Shown piece by piece: positions 25,051 through 35,400 of a DNA stretch of 64,000 nt. This stretch comes from Pseudonocardia parietis. Its GTDB lineage: Bacteria > Actinomycetota > Actinomycetes > Mycobacteriales > Pseudonocardiaceae. The stretch spans positions 186,001-250,000 of the forward strand of contig NZ_JAGINU010000004.1 in the NCBI RefSeq assembly GCF_017876315.1, in the 5' to 3' direction. The position numbers and the translations under genes were made by a program. The notes under the pieces were generated by a model, which made no database searches, was not told where the DNA came from, and saw only the letters and a list, made by a program, of their open reading frames with translations. The number at the start of each line of letters is the position of its first letter. The first letter of the stretch is position 1.

Positions 25051-26661
25051 GTGACCACCGTTTTCAACCCGCCGCTTGTCCAGCTGCCCCGGGCCGGCGG
25101 CATCGCCGCCGAGGTCCTGCACGGGCTCGACGCCACAGGCGAGCGGCCCGTTCTCTGTTCGATGCGCGACCGAATCTGGCACGATCTGTCGGCCCGCGAG
25201 GTCGCCGCGCTCGTCCGCGCGGTGGCCGCGGGTCTGCAGGTCGATGGGCTCGTGACCGGCGAGCGGGTCGCACTGTTCGGCGCCAACACGCCGGAGTGGG
25301 TCGTGCTCGACCTCGCTGTGCTGCTTGCCGGTGCGGTCACCGTGCCGATCTACCCGACCGCTTCGCGGGTCCAGGTCGAGCACGTACTCGCCGACTCCGG
25401 CGCGACGCGGGTGTTCGCCCAGACTCCGGCGCAGGTGACACTGTCCGGCGGCGAGCCGTTCGACCAGGCACTGACTCGGCTCGCCGCGGCGGGGGCGAAC
25501 GGACCCACGCCCGATCCGGGCGCGATCGCCGCCGAGGACATCGCCACCATCGTCTACACCAGCGGCACCACCGGGGCGCCCAAGGGCTGCGTGCTGACCC
25601 ACCGCAATCTGTTCGCCGCGGCCGGGAACGTGGTCGCCTACCTGCCTGAGCTGTTCGCCACCGACGACGCGTCCACGCTGCTGTTCCTCCCGCTCTCGCA
25701 TGTGTTCGGGCGGGTCAGCGCGTTGGGCTGTCTCTGGGCAGGAGTGCGGACGGGGCTGCTCGCCTCGGCCGCCGAGCTGACCAGCGAGCTGGCGCGGTTC
25801 CGGCCGTCCTTCCTGGTCCTGGTGCCCTATGCGTTGGAGAAGCTGCGCAAGGGGGCGCGGGTGGGCGGCCTGACCCCGCAGCTCGAAGCCGAGGCCGTCG
25901 CGGCCGGTGCCCGGTGGTCCGGGCCGGTCGCGGACGCGCTGCGGGCCACCCTCGGCGGCCGACTCGACCACGTGATCTGCGGTGGCGCCTCGCTCGACCC
26001 GACCACCGCCGCGTTCACTGCCGCGCTCGGGGTGCAGGTGCTCGGCGCCTACGGGCTGACCGAGACCACGACGGTGGTCAGCATGAGCGCGCCGGGCGCG
26101 GTCAGGCCCGGCCGGGTCGGTCGTGCGCTGCCCGGCGGCGAGATCATGATCGCCGAGGACGGCGAGATCCTGGTCCGCGGGGAGCAGGTCTCGCCCGGTT
26201 ACTGGCCGCTTGCCGGCTCGGCACAGTCCGGCGGGCCCGGGCCCTGGCTGCGCACCGGCGACCTCGGCGGCCTCGACCGAGAGGGGTTCCTCACGATCAC
26301 CGGCCGCCGCAAGGAGACCATCGTGACCAGCGGCGGCAAGAACGTCGCACCGGAACCACTCGAGGACCGCATCCGGTTGCACTCCGGGATCGCACATGCC
26401 GTCGTCGTGGGGGAGGGCCGACCGTACGTGACGGCCCTGATCTTCCTCGACCCCGACGCCGACCCCGACGCCGACGCTGACGTCCGGGGCGCGGTCGACG
26501 ATGCCAACACCCTGGTCTCGCGTGCGGAGTCCATCCGCCGTTTCACGGTCGTGGACGGCACGTTGTCCGCGGCCGATGGCACCTTGACCCCGAGTCTCAA
26601 GCTGCGCCGCGCCGTGATCGCCGAGCGCTACGCGGCCGAGATCGAGTCTCTCTATACGTGA
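25051..26661 (+). CDS. Long-chain acyl-CoA synthetase, FadD15-like (536 aa)
   Basis: AMP-forming ligase that activates long-chain fatty acids with ATP and CoA. Motifs: IVYTSGTTGAPKGCVLTH, GAYGLTETTTVVS, RTGDLG and the hinge ITGRRKETIVTSGGKNVAPE, which is diagnostic for FadD15/FACS rather than FAAL. An acidic DPDADPDADADV repeat lies near residue 470. GTG at 25051 has GGGAGG upstream. It could recycle or supply fatty acids for the lipid locus. A strong hairpin follows the stop. Confidence 0.85.
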   Translation: MTTVFNPPLVQLPRAGGIAAEVLHGLDATGERPVLCSMRDRIWHDLSAREVAALVRAVAAGLQVDGLVTGERVALFGANTPEWVVLDLAVLLAGAVTVPIYPTASRVQVEHVLADSGATRVFAQTPAQVTLSGGEPFDQALTRLAAAGANGPTPDPGAIAAEDIATIVYTSGTTGAPKGCVLTHRNLFAAAGNVVAYLPELFATDDASTLLFLPLSHVFGRVSALGCLWAGVRTGLLASAAELTSELARFRPSFLVLVPYALEKLRKGARVGGLTPQLEAEAVAAGARWSGPVADALRATLGGRLDHVICGGASLDPTTAAFTAALGVQVLGAYGLTETTTVVSMSAPGAVRPGRVGRALPGGEIMIAEDGEILVRGEQVSPGYWPLAGSAQSGGPGPWLRTGDLGGLDREGFLTITGRRKETIVTSGGKNVAPEPLEDRIRLHSGIAHAVVVGEGRPYVTALIFLDPDADPDADADVRGAVDDANTLVSRAESIRRFTVVDGTLSAADGTLTPSLKLRRAVIAERYAAEIESLYT

Positions 26662-26665
26662 CCGG

Positions 26666-26701
26666 CCGCGTCCACCGCGCGGAACGGCGCGGTGGACGCG
26701 G
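26666..26701. terminator. Perfect 15-bp hairpin after the acyl-CoA synthetase
   Basis: Bases 26666-26680 pair exactly with 26687-26701 around a 6-nt loop, starting five bases after the stop codon. It also faces the end of the convergent thioesterase gene. Confidence 0.8.
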
Positions 26702-26786
26702 ATGAGCTCCTGCGGCTGCTGTTCAGCATGTGGGGCCGCGCGCCCGCGCGCTCGCCCCGTCCTGAGCAGGAGGCTGCGACGAGCTG

Positions 26787-27323
26787 CTAGGCCGCTGCGT
26801 CGCCCATCCATGCCACGTAGTCGAGGTCGACGCGGGCGATCAGGACGTCGGCGTCGTCGTGCAGGACCGCGACGCCGCTGAGTTCGAAACGCTCCGCGTT
26901 GCTGCGGGCCAGGACGGCATCGGTGGCGGTCTTGTCGATCGTGGCGCGGGCGCGGAGGTGACCCTTACCCGGCTTGAGGAACGCGATCTTCGACGAGCGC
27001 AGCACGAACCCTTGCAGCTGCAGGATCCGCGGGGCCATGGCCCCGGAGAACGCGGCGGCGCCCGCGACCTCTGCGGCGAGGAACAGCGCGCCCGCGTGCA
27101 CGGTGCCGAAGTGGTTCTCCAACTCGCCACGGACCGGCAGCTCGGCCTGTCCGTGCTCGGCGCTCAGCCCGGTCACCCGCACACCGACGTGGTTGTTGAA
27201 CGGGACCATGGTGTCGACGACCTTGCGCAGCTGCTCGAGGTCGATGGTGGCGGCGCCGGTCTCGGTGAGCCGCGCTGACTCGGCGGCGACGACTGCGGCC
27301 AGTGGATTGGTCGTGAATGCCAT
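26787..27323 (-). CDS. DUF4442-type hotdog thioesterase (178 aa)
   Basis: Hotdog-fold protein of the YiiD/DUF4442 type. It has a helical N-terminus, then VPFNNHVGVRVTGLSAEHG and HFGTVHAGALFLAAEVAG, where the HAG loop and following Glu form the expected active site. It probably hydrolyses acyl-CoA or acyl-ACP. ATG at 27323 is chosen although its ribosome site is weak; other in-frame starts up to 27392 exist. It is transcribed away from the large plus-strand operon and shares the AT-richer divergent region with it. Confidence 0.7.
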   Translation of the reverse strand: MAFTTNPLAAVVAAESARLTETGAATIDLEQLRKVVDTMVPFNNHVGVRVTGLSAEHGQAELPVRGELENHFGTVHAGALFLAAEVAGAAAFSGAMAPRILQLQGFVLRSSKIAFLKPGKGHLRARATIDKTATDAVLARSNAERFELSGVAVLHDDADVLIARVDLDYVAWMGDAAA

Positions 27324-27472
27324 GCCGACCATTACCACCGATGCGAGTGACCGTCGGGTGAACAACGCAGTCCTGAATGGCGACGAATACACGGGATCCG
27401 AACGGCGAATTGCCTGGTTGATCGGGGTCGTGCATGACGCGATAGTGTGCCCGCATCGTTCGCGAGGACGCG

Positions 27473-27501
27473 TTGACTTCTATTCTGCGCGCCCGTAGAC
27501 A
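27473..27501 (+). promoter_or_regulatory. Sigma70-type promoter candidate for the lipid synthase operon
   Basis: TTGACT (27473-27478), a 17-nt spacer and TAGACA (27496-27501), close to the vegetative consensus. It lies in a locally AT-richer patch 109 bases before the first gene of the operon. Confidence 0.55.
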
Positions 27502-27609
27502 CATTTCTCGTACCGCCTGAGAGCCTGTGCCGTTCCTGCCCCGTCGACGGCGACGGTGACCTACCTGCACCGGGATCGGCCGTCACCTTCGGGGAGCTGA
27601 CGAAGAGCT

Positions 27610-28815
27610 ATGAACGAGCCCTACGACGCGATCGTGGTCGGCGCACGCTGCGCCGGCTCACCGGTTGCCATGTTGCTGGCCCGGCGCGGACACCGGGTGC
27701 TGGTCGTCGACCGGACCGCGTTGCCCGCTGACACCGTCTCGACCCACTACCTGCAGCAGTACGGCCTGGCCCGGCTGCAGGCATGGGGTTTGCTCGATGA
27801 GGTGCGCGCCACCGGCGCCCCTCCGATCACGTCCATGACGATCTCCTACGACGATGCGGTGATCTGCGGGTTCGCCGACCCGATCGACGGGATCACTGCG
27901 ACGCTCGCGCCGCGGCGTACCGCGCTTGATCCGGTGCTGCTGCGCGCGGCCGAGGCCGCGGGCGCCGAGGTCCGCCTCGGCGTCGCGTTGCGGGATCTGA
28001 TCGTCGAGGACGGCGTCGTGCGCGGCGTCCGGCTGCAAAGCGCGGACGGCGAGCTGGTCGAGGAGCGCGCCCGGGTGGTCATCGGCGCCGACGGGGCCAG
28101 GTCCCGGGTCGCCGAGGCCGTCGGTGCGGGGACCTACGACGTCGTCGAGCCATCCTGCTTCATCTACTACAGCTACTGGACCGGTGTCCCGGACACCGGC
28201 TTCCACAGCCGGATCGGGCTGAACCAGCAGCAGGTCGGGCTCTGGCCCACCAACGACGACCGCACCATGGTCGCTGTGATGCGCACCCGTGACCGGTATC
28301 CGGAGTTCCGCCGGGACGTGGAGCGCAACTTCCACGAGGTGTGCGAGCAGGTCGTCCCGGATCTCGCCGAGCAGGTCCGCGCCGGCGAGCAGGTCGAGCG
28401 CTTCATCGGCATCCGCTACCCGGACAACTACTATCGCGTCTCCGCCGGACCGGGCTGGGCGCTGGTCGGGGACGCCGGCTACCACAAGGACCCGTTCACG
28501 GGCAAGGGCATGTCCGACGCCTTCACCCACGCCGAGCTGCTCGCCGAGAAGATCGCGCAGGGGTTGGCCGGGCGCCCCATGGGCGATGCGTTGACCGAGT
28601 ACACGATGACCCGCGACGCCGAGACCCAGGGCGCCTACCGGTTCACCACGATGATCTCCGACCTCGCTCTCACGCCGGAGTTGCAGGGCCTGTTCCGCGC
28701 GGTCAGCGGTAACGATCCGGCCACCCGCCAGTTCCTGTCCATGGTCGGCGGCGGGATCAGCGGCGAGGACTTCTTTGCCCCCGCCAACATCGGCACGATC
28801 ATGGCGGCCGCCTGA
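27610..28815 (+). CDS. FAD-dependent oxidoreductase, geranylgeranyl reductase-like (401 aa)
   Basis: Flavoprotein with the dinucleotide motif VVGARCAGSPVAMLLARRGH at the N-terminus, an Asp-Gly motif (GADGARSRVAEAVGA) near residue 160 and the FAD-closing motif LVGDAGYHKDPFTGKGMSDA near 295. The family includes double-bond reductases (GGR type) and hydroxylases, so it could saturate or oxygenate the acyl chain. First gene of the 22-kb operon; ATG at 27610 has only a modest purine-rich site. Its stop overlaps the next start as TGATG. Confidence 0.75.
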   Translation: MNEPYDAIVVGARCAGSPVAMLLARRGHRVLVVDRTALPADTVSTHYLQQYGLARLQAWGLLDEVRATGAPPITSMTISYDDAVICGFADPIDGITATLAPRRTALDPVLLRAAEAAGAEVRLGVALRDLIVEDGVVRGVRLQSADGELVEERARVVIGADGARSRVAEAVGAGTYDVVEPSCFIYYSYWTGVPDTGFHSRIGLNQQQVGLWPTNDDRTMVAVMRTRDRYPEFRRDVERNFHEVCEQVVPDLAEQVRAGEQVERFIGIRYPDNYYRVSAGPGWALVGDAGYHKDPFTGKGMSDAFTHAELLAEKIAQGLAGRPMGDALTEYTMTRDAETQGAYRFTTMISDLALTPELQGLFRAVSGNDPATRQFLSMVGGGISGEDFFAPANIGTIMAAA

Positions 28816-29396
28816 TGAGCGGCTACCGGATGGTCGTGATCGGTGACAGCTTCGCCGAGGGTCGCGGCGACCCCGATCCCGCGGGCGGGTTCGTCGGCTG
28901 GGTGCCCCGGGTCGCGCACCGGCTCGCGATCCCCGCTGCGGACGTTCTCAACCTCGGTGCGTACGGCGCCACCACGCAGGACGTCGTGGATCAACAGCTG
29001 GATAAGATCGCCGATGTGGATACCCCGCTGTTGGGGATCGCGGTCGGCGGTAACGACCTGGTCCGCGCCTACGACCCCGACGGGTTCCGGCGCAACCTGA
29101 GGACCGTCTTCGACGCCGTTGCCGCTGCGGGGCGGCGGGTCTTCACCCATGACTATCCCGACATCCCCGGTAAGCTGCCCGGTCTTGCCGAGGAGCAGCG
29201 CAGCGCCCTGCAGGTCCGTTTCGCCGAGGCCAATGCGTTCCTGGCCGGGCTCTGCGCCGAGCGCGGCGTCCTGCGGTACGAGCTGTCCACCGCGGCGCTC
29301 TGCGCGGACCCGGACATGTGGTACCCGGACGGTATCCACCCGTCCGCGCTGGGACACCGCACCATCGCCGACGAGATCGCCGCACTGCTCGCCTGA
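28815..29396 (+). CDS. SGNH/GDSL hydrolase (193 aa)
   Basis: Esterase or thioesterase of the SGNH family. Block I GDSFAEG (nucleophile Ser near residue 11), block III GGND near residue 78, and block V DGIHPSALGH near residue 175 with the catalytic Asp-His are all visible. There is no signal peptide, so it is cytoplasmic. Within a lipid operon it may release or trim an acyl product. It is coupled to the flavoprotein by a TGATG junction and followed by an 81-base gap before the synthase. Confidence 0.8.
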   Translation: MSGYRMVVIGDSFAEGRGDPDPAGGFVGWVPRVAHRLAIPAADVLNLGAYGATTQDVVDQQLDKIADVDTPLLGIAVGGNDLVRAYDPDGFRRNLRTVFDAVAAAGRRVFTHDYPDIPGKLPGLAEEQRSALQVRFAEANAFLAGLCAERGVLRYELSTAALCADPDMWYPDGIHPSALGHRTIADEIAALLA

Positions 29397-29477
29397 GCCT
29401 ATTTGCCTACATTCCCGGTTCACCTCGAGTGAATCGGCGACGACGGCTGCCGAGAATTCACGCTGAAAAGAGGACTC

Positions 29478-32400
29478 GTGTCCGACTCCCCGGCCCGGAT
29501 CGGCCGCCGCACGGCGGACGAACCCATTGCGATCATCGGTATGGCGGGGCTGTTCCCGATGGCCCGCAACTACCGCGACTACTGGCAGAACATTCTCGAC
29601 GGCCTCGACTGCACCTGCGAGGTCCCCGAGACCCACTGGCGCCCCGAGGACTACTTCGACCCGACGCCGTCGACCGACCCGTCGCACCCGGACACGACCT
29701 ACTGCACCCGCGGCGGGTTTGTGCCCGAGACCCGGTTCTCTCCCGGTGAGTTCGGTATGCCGCCGAACCAGCTCGAGGTGACCACCACCGTCCAGCTGCT
29801 GAGCCTGGTCGTGGCCCGCGACCTGCTCCGCGACGCCGGCGCGGTGACCGGCTCCGGCAACGCGGGCTGGTACGACCCGGCTCGTACCGGTGTCACGCTC
29901 GGCGTGACCGGCCCGATGCCACTGACCCACCCGATGGCCGCGCGGCTGGAGACCCCGGTACTCAAGGAGGTCGTGCGCAGTTGCGGCCTGTCGGACGCCG
30001 ACGCCGAGGCCATCGCGCAGAAGTACCTGTTGGCGTTCCCGCCGTGGGAGGAGAACACCTTCCCGGGCCTGCTCGGCAACGTCACCGCGGGCCGCATCGC
30101 CAACCGGTTCGACCTGGGCGGCATGAACTGCGCGGTCGACGCCGCCTGCGCGAGCTCGCTGTCTGCGCTGCGCATGGCTGCCGCCGAGCTCGCCGAGGGC
30201 CGCGCCGACCTGATGATCACCGGCGGCTGCGACACCGAGAACACCGTCTTCGGCTACATGTGCTTCTCCCGTACCCAGGCCTTGTCGAAGAGCGGGCGCA
30301 TCAAGCCCTTCGACGACAGTGCCGACGGCACGCTGGTCGGTGAGGGCATCGGGATGCTCGCCCTGAAGCGACTCGCCGACGCCGAGCGCGATGGCGACCG
30401 GGTCTACGCGGTCGTGCAGGGTATCGGCTCCTCCTCCGACGGGCGGTTCGGCAGCATCTACGCGCCGCGGGCCTCCGGCCAGGAGCTTGCGCTGCGCCGC
30501 GCCTACACCGACGCCGGGGTCTCCCCGGCCTCGGTCGAGCTGTTCGAGGGGCACGCGACCGGCACTGCGGTGGGTGACCGCACCGAGCTCACCGCGCTCG
30601 GCACCGTGCTCGGCGAGGCCACCGACGAGATCGGCTACGCCGCGATCGGCAGTGTGAAGTCACAGATCGGACACACGAAGGGCGCCGCGGGCACCGCGAG
30701 CCTGATGAAGCTCGCGCTTGCGTTGCGGCACAAGGTGTTGCCGCCCACGATCAACATCGAGACGCCGAACACCGCTCTCGACGGGCACGCGCTCTACCCG
30801 AACACCACGACGCGCCCCTGGATCCGCGACCCGCGTCGACCGGTCCGCCGCGCCGCCGCGTCGGCGATGGGCTTCGGCGGGACCAACTTCCACGTGGTGC
30901 TGGAGGAGGCTGATCCCGAGCGTCCGCGTACCGCGCACCGCGGGCCCCGCGCGCACGTCTGGCACGCACCCAACCGGCACGCGCTGGTGGCCGCGCTGGA
31001 CTCTGCGCCCGCCGACGGCGCGATTCCCGCCGGTGATGCCCGGATCGGGTTCGTCTCCCGTACCGACGCCGAGGCCGACGAGTTGCGAGAGCTGGCCGTA
31101 GCACTGCTGAGCTCTATGGATGAGGAGCACTGGTCGCACCCGAAGGGCATCTGGTTCCGCTCCACGGCGCTGCCCGAGCTCAAGGTCGCCGCGTTGTTCG
31201 CCGGCCAGGGCAGCCAGTACGTCGAGATGGGTCGCCAGGCCGCAATCGACCTCCCGCCCGTGGGCGCCGCCTTCGACGCGGCCAACGCCGGGTTCGCCGA
31301 TGCAGGCTCGGACACCCTCGCCGCTGCTGTGTTCCCGCCGCCGACGGTCGCGGAGGGCCCTGCGACGCCCGAGGAGTCGCTGCGGCGCACCGACTACGCC
31401 CAGCCCGCGATCGGTGCTCTGACGGCCGGCCAGTACGCGGTGCTACGCGACTTCGGCCTGGCGCCCGCGGGCTTCCTGGGACACAGCTACGGCGAGCTCG
31501 CCGCGTTGTGGGCCGCCGGGTCGCTGTCTGAGGCCGACTTCCACGCCCTGTCGCGCGCCCGCGGACGCGCGATGGCGCCGCCCGCCGACGTCGAGGGCTA
31601 TGACCCGGGAACGATGGCGGCCGTCTCGGCCTCCCGTGAGGTCGTCGAGGATGTCCTGGCGGGCATCGACGGCGTGGTCGTGTGCAACCACAACGCCCCC
31701 GCACAGGTGGTCATCGGCGGCTGCGGCGCGGCCGTGTCCGCCGCGGTCGCCGAGTTCTCGCTTCGTGGGCTCGTGGCGAAGGAGCTGCCGGTCGCCGCCG
31801 CCTTCCACACCTCGCATGTCGACCACGCGGTCGAGGCGTTTCGCGCGGCGGTCTCGGCGGTCGAGGTCGGCGCGCCGGGCGCCCTGGTGGTGGCGAACAG
31901 CCCGGATGCCTCCTACGGCGCCGATGTGGAGGCCAACCGGTCGGTGCTGGCTGAGCAGCTGCGCAGGCCGGTCGAGTTCGTCCGTGGACTCGAGCGCCTG
32001 GCCGCCGAGGGTGCAACGGTCTTCGTGGAGTTCGGACCGAAGTCGGTCCTGACAGGACTGGTCGAGCGCACACTGGGTGAGCGAGCGATCGCGATCGCCA
32101 CCGACGCCGGCCCAACAGGCGACTCGGCGGCCGCGCTGCTCGGTGCAGCCGTCCAGCTGGTCGTGCTCGGCGCCCCGCTGACCGGCCTCGACCGCTTCGC
32201 CGCGGAGCCGTTCGCCGACGTCGAACCCACCGGTATGACGGTCACGCTGACCGGTACGACTCACCGGCCCGGCTCCCGGACCGCCGCCTACCAGGATGCC
32301 CTGAGCAACGGCTATCGGGTCGAGCTCGCGGCTGCTGCCGCTCCCGGCGCTCTCGGCCCCCCGGTTCCCGAGTCCGAGGCGTCGGGTGCGGTCGCTGCAG

Positions 32401-35400
32401 GCGGGAATTGCGCACCTGGTGCGGGGAGCCCCTTCGGCGCCCCCGCACCGAGCGCTGCGGCGATCACCGACGCGGCGGTCGCCCTGTCCGGCGCGCCCTC
32501 GCCCCGGCCGCCGGCCGAAGGGCCCGCCGTGCCCACCACCCCGTCTGGCGATCCCTTGGCCGACCACATCGACCTGCACGCCCGCTACCTCGACAGCCAG
32601 CTCCGCATCGCCGAAGGCCTGGTCGAGGTTCTGCGCACTCAGGGCGACCAGGCAGACCCCCAGGTGCACGCCGGCGTCCGGGCGATCGCCGACTCCGCGG
32701 TGGCGATCAGCCGCGGCCACACCCACGCCAATGAGGTGTTGTCCCGCATGAGCGGACTCACCGGAGCCGCCCGTGGCCTGGCGGCCGGGGACCCCGAGGT
32801 GGACCGGCACGGTAGTGCGGTCGGCGGCCAGATCTTCGCCGCCGGGGCCCCGGCCTTCCCCGTGCCCCTCGCCCCAGCTGACCCGCCGATGGCAGCACCG
32901 GCCACACCCGTCTCGGCCGCTGCTTCGGCCACGGTCTCCTTTACTTCCCCCGCTCCCACCGACGGCATCGCCACCGACGGCACCGCCACCGATGGTGGGC
33001 GCGATTGCGCCTCCGCTGGTCCGGGCCCCGACGCGGTCCGCTCGGCCCTGCTCGCGGTCGTGTCGGAGAAGACCGGCTACCCGGTCGACATGATCGAGCC
33101 CGGCATGGACCTGGAGGCCGACCTGGGGATCGACTCGATCAAGCGGGTGCAGATCCTGGGCGCGGTCGCCGAGCAGATCCCGAGCCTGCCGGCGGTAGGC
33201 CCGGAGCAACTCGCGGAGGCGCGGTCGGTGAACGACATCGTCGGCATCCTCGCCGCCACGCCGGCCGCTGCATCGGCGAGCACCCTCGCCGGGCCTGCCG
33301 GTCCCGACGCCGACTCAGTCCGCTCGGCCCTGCTGGCGGTGGTGTCGGAGAAGACCGGCTACCCGGTGGAGATGGTCGAGCCGGGCATGGACCTGGAGGC
33401 CGACCTGGGGATCGACTCGATCAAGCGGGTGCAGATCCTGGGCGCGGTCGCCGAGCGGATCCCGAGCCTGCCGGCGGTGGGCCCGGAACAGCTCGCGGAG
33501 CTGCGGTCGGTGAACGACATCGTCGGCATCCTCACCGTCCCCGTCCCCGTCCCCGTCCCCGTTCCCGCCTCGGCCGGGGGCGAGAGCGTCACACCGTCGG
33601 GAGTGGACCCCGACTCGGTCCGCTCGGCCCTGCTGGCGGTGGTGTCGGAGAAGACGGGTTACCCGGTGGAGATGGTCGAGCCGGGCATGGACCTGGAGGC
33701 CGACCTGGGGATCGACTCGATCAAGCGGGTGCAGATCCTGGGTGCGGTGGCCGAGCGGGTTCCCGGCGTTGCCCCGGTCGGGCCCGAGCAGCTCGCGGAG
33801 CTGCGCTCGGTCGACGACATCGTCGGCGTCCTCGCCGGTGGCCCGGCCGTCGGCCAGGATGTCGGCCCGGCCGCGGTCGTCGAGCCCGAGCGTGTGGTCG
33901 ATACCCGCCCGCATCGCTTTACCATTGATCTCGCTGCGCTCCCGCCGGTCGATCGGCGCACGAGTCCGTTCGCGGCGGCCCCGGTGGCCTGGCTCGTCGA
34001 ACGCGGCACGAGCGCACCGGCTGCGCTGGTGAACGGGCTGCAGAACCGCGGCTGGAGCGTCACCAGCGAGCGCCCCGAGCAGTTGGACGCGGTGCTGCTC
34101 CTGGCAGGCCCGCATACCGACGCCGAGCAGTTGCTGACCGATGCCGTCGGCACGGCCGCAGCCGCCGTCGAGGCGCTGCGTCGCACCGCGCAGAGTTCCC
34201 GCGCGGCCTTCCTCACCGTCACGCGCATCGACGGCGGCCTGGGCCACCGCGGCACCGCCGACCTGGGGCTGGCCTTGCAGGGCGGACTTAGCGGTCTGAC
34301 CAAGACTCTCGCCCGCGAGGCGCCGACGGTGTTCGCCCGGGCCCTCGACGTTGCACCCGGGCTCGACGACGCCGCGCTCGCCGGTGTCGTGCTCGCCGAG
34401 CTGCACGACTCGGATCTGGTTGCCGAGGTCGGGGTCGACGCCGACCTGGCCCGGTGGACGCCGGTCCGCACCGACCGTGGTCTGGCCGGTGTCGAGCCGA
34501 GGATGCCGGGTCTGACCGCCGATGACGTCGTTCTGGTCACCGGTGGTGCCCGCGGTGTCACCGCCGCCTGCGTGATCGCCCTCGCCGAGCGCGTCTCTGC
34601 GGAGTTCCTCCTGCTGGGCCGCACTACCGGAGTCGACGAGCCCGAGCCGGCCTGGGCCGGCGGAGTACCGGACGACGGGCTCAAGGCGGCCTTGATCGCC
34701 GAGTTGCGCAACGGCTCCGGCGGTGTCGGACCCAAGGAGGTCGAACGCGAGGTCGCCACGCTGAGGGCGCGCCGGGAGATCAGCTCCACTCTGGGCGCGG
34801 TCCGCGCCGCGGGCGCCCGGGTGCGTTACCTGGCCGCCGATGTCGCTGACGCCGACGCGGTTCGTGCCGTGCTCGGTGCGGACGCCGCTCGGGTCACCAC
34901 GCTGGTACATGGCGCCGGCGCGCTGGCCGACGCCGCACTCGCGGACAAGACGGCGGAAGCCGTCGGACGGGTGCTTGGGCCGAAGATCGCTGGCCTGCGC
35001 GGGGCTCTCGAGGCGGTACAGACCTCCCCGCGGGTCGTGGTGTTCGGCTCGGTCGCCGGGGTGCTGGGCAACCCGGGGCAGGCCGACTACGCCGCGGCCA
35101 ACGAGGCGCTCGACCGCGCCGCCGCGACGCTGGACGGCACCGCGATCCACTGGGGCGCGTGGGACGGCGGCATGGTCACCCCGCAGCTCAAGGAGCTCTT
35201 CGCCGCGCGCGGGGTCGCCCTGCTCGACCCTGCGACCGGCACGGCCGCGTTCGTCGAGGAGATCGGCAATGGGGAACGGTCGGTGCTCGTCGCCCCCGGC
35301 GGCGCGCTCGCCCCGGTTTTCCCGGAGCCGGTCGGTGAGGTCACCCTCCGTCGTGACACCCATCTGCTGACCCGCGACGCCGTCGTCGCCGATCACCGCA

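Noticed and set aside
28635-30554. 639-codon antisense frame over the SGNH and KS regions
   Set aside because: Composition bias only; the plus-strand KS active-site residues are intact.
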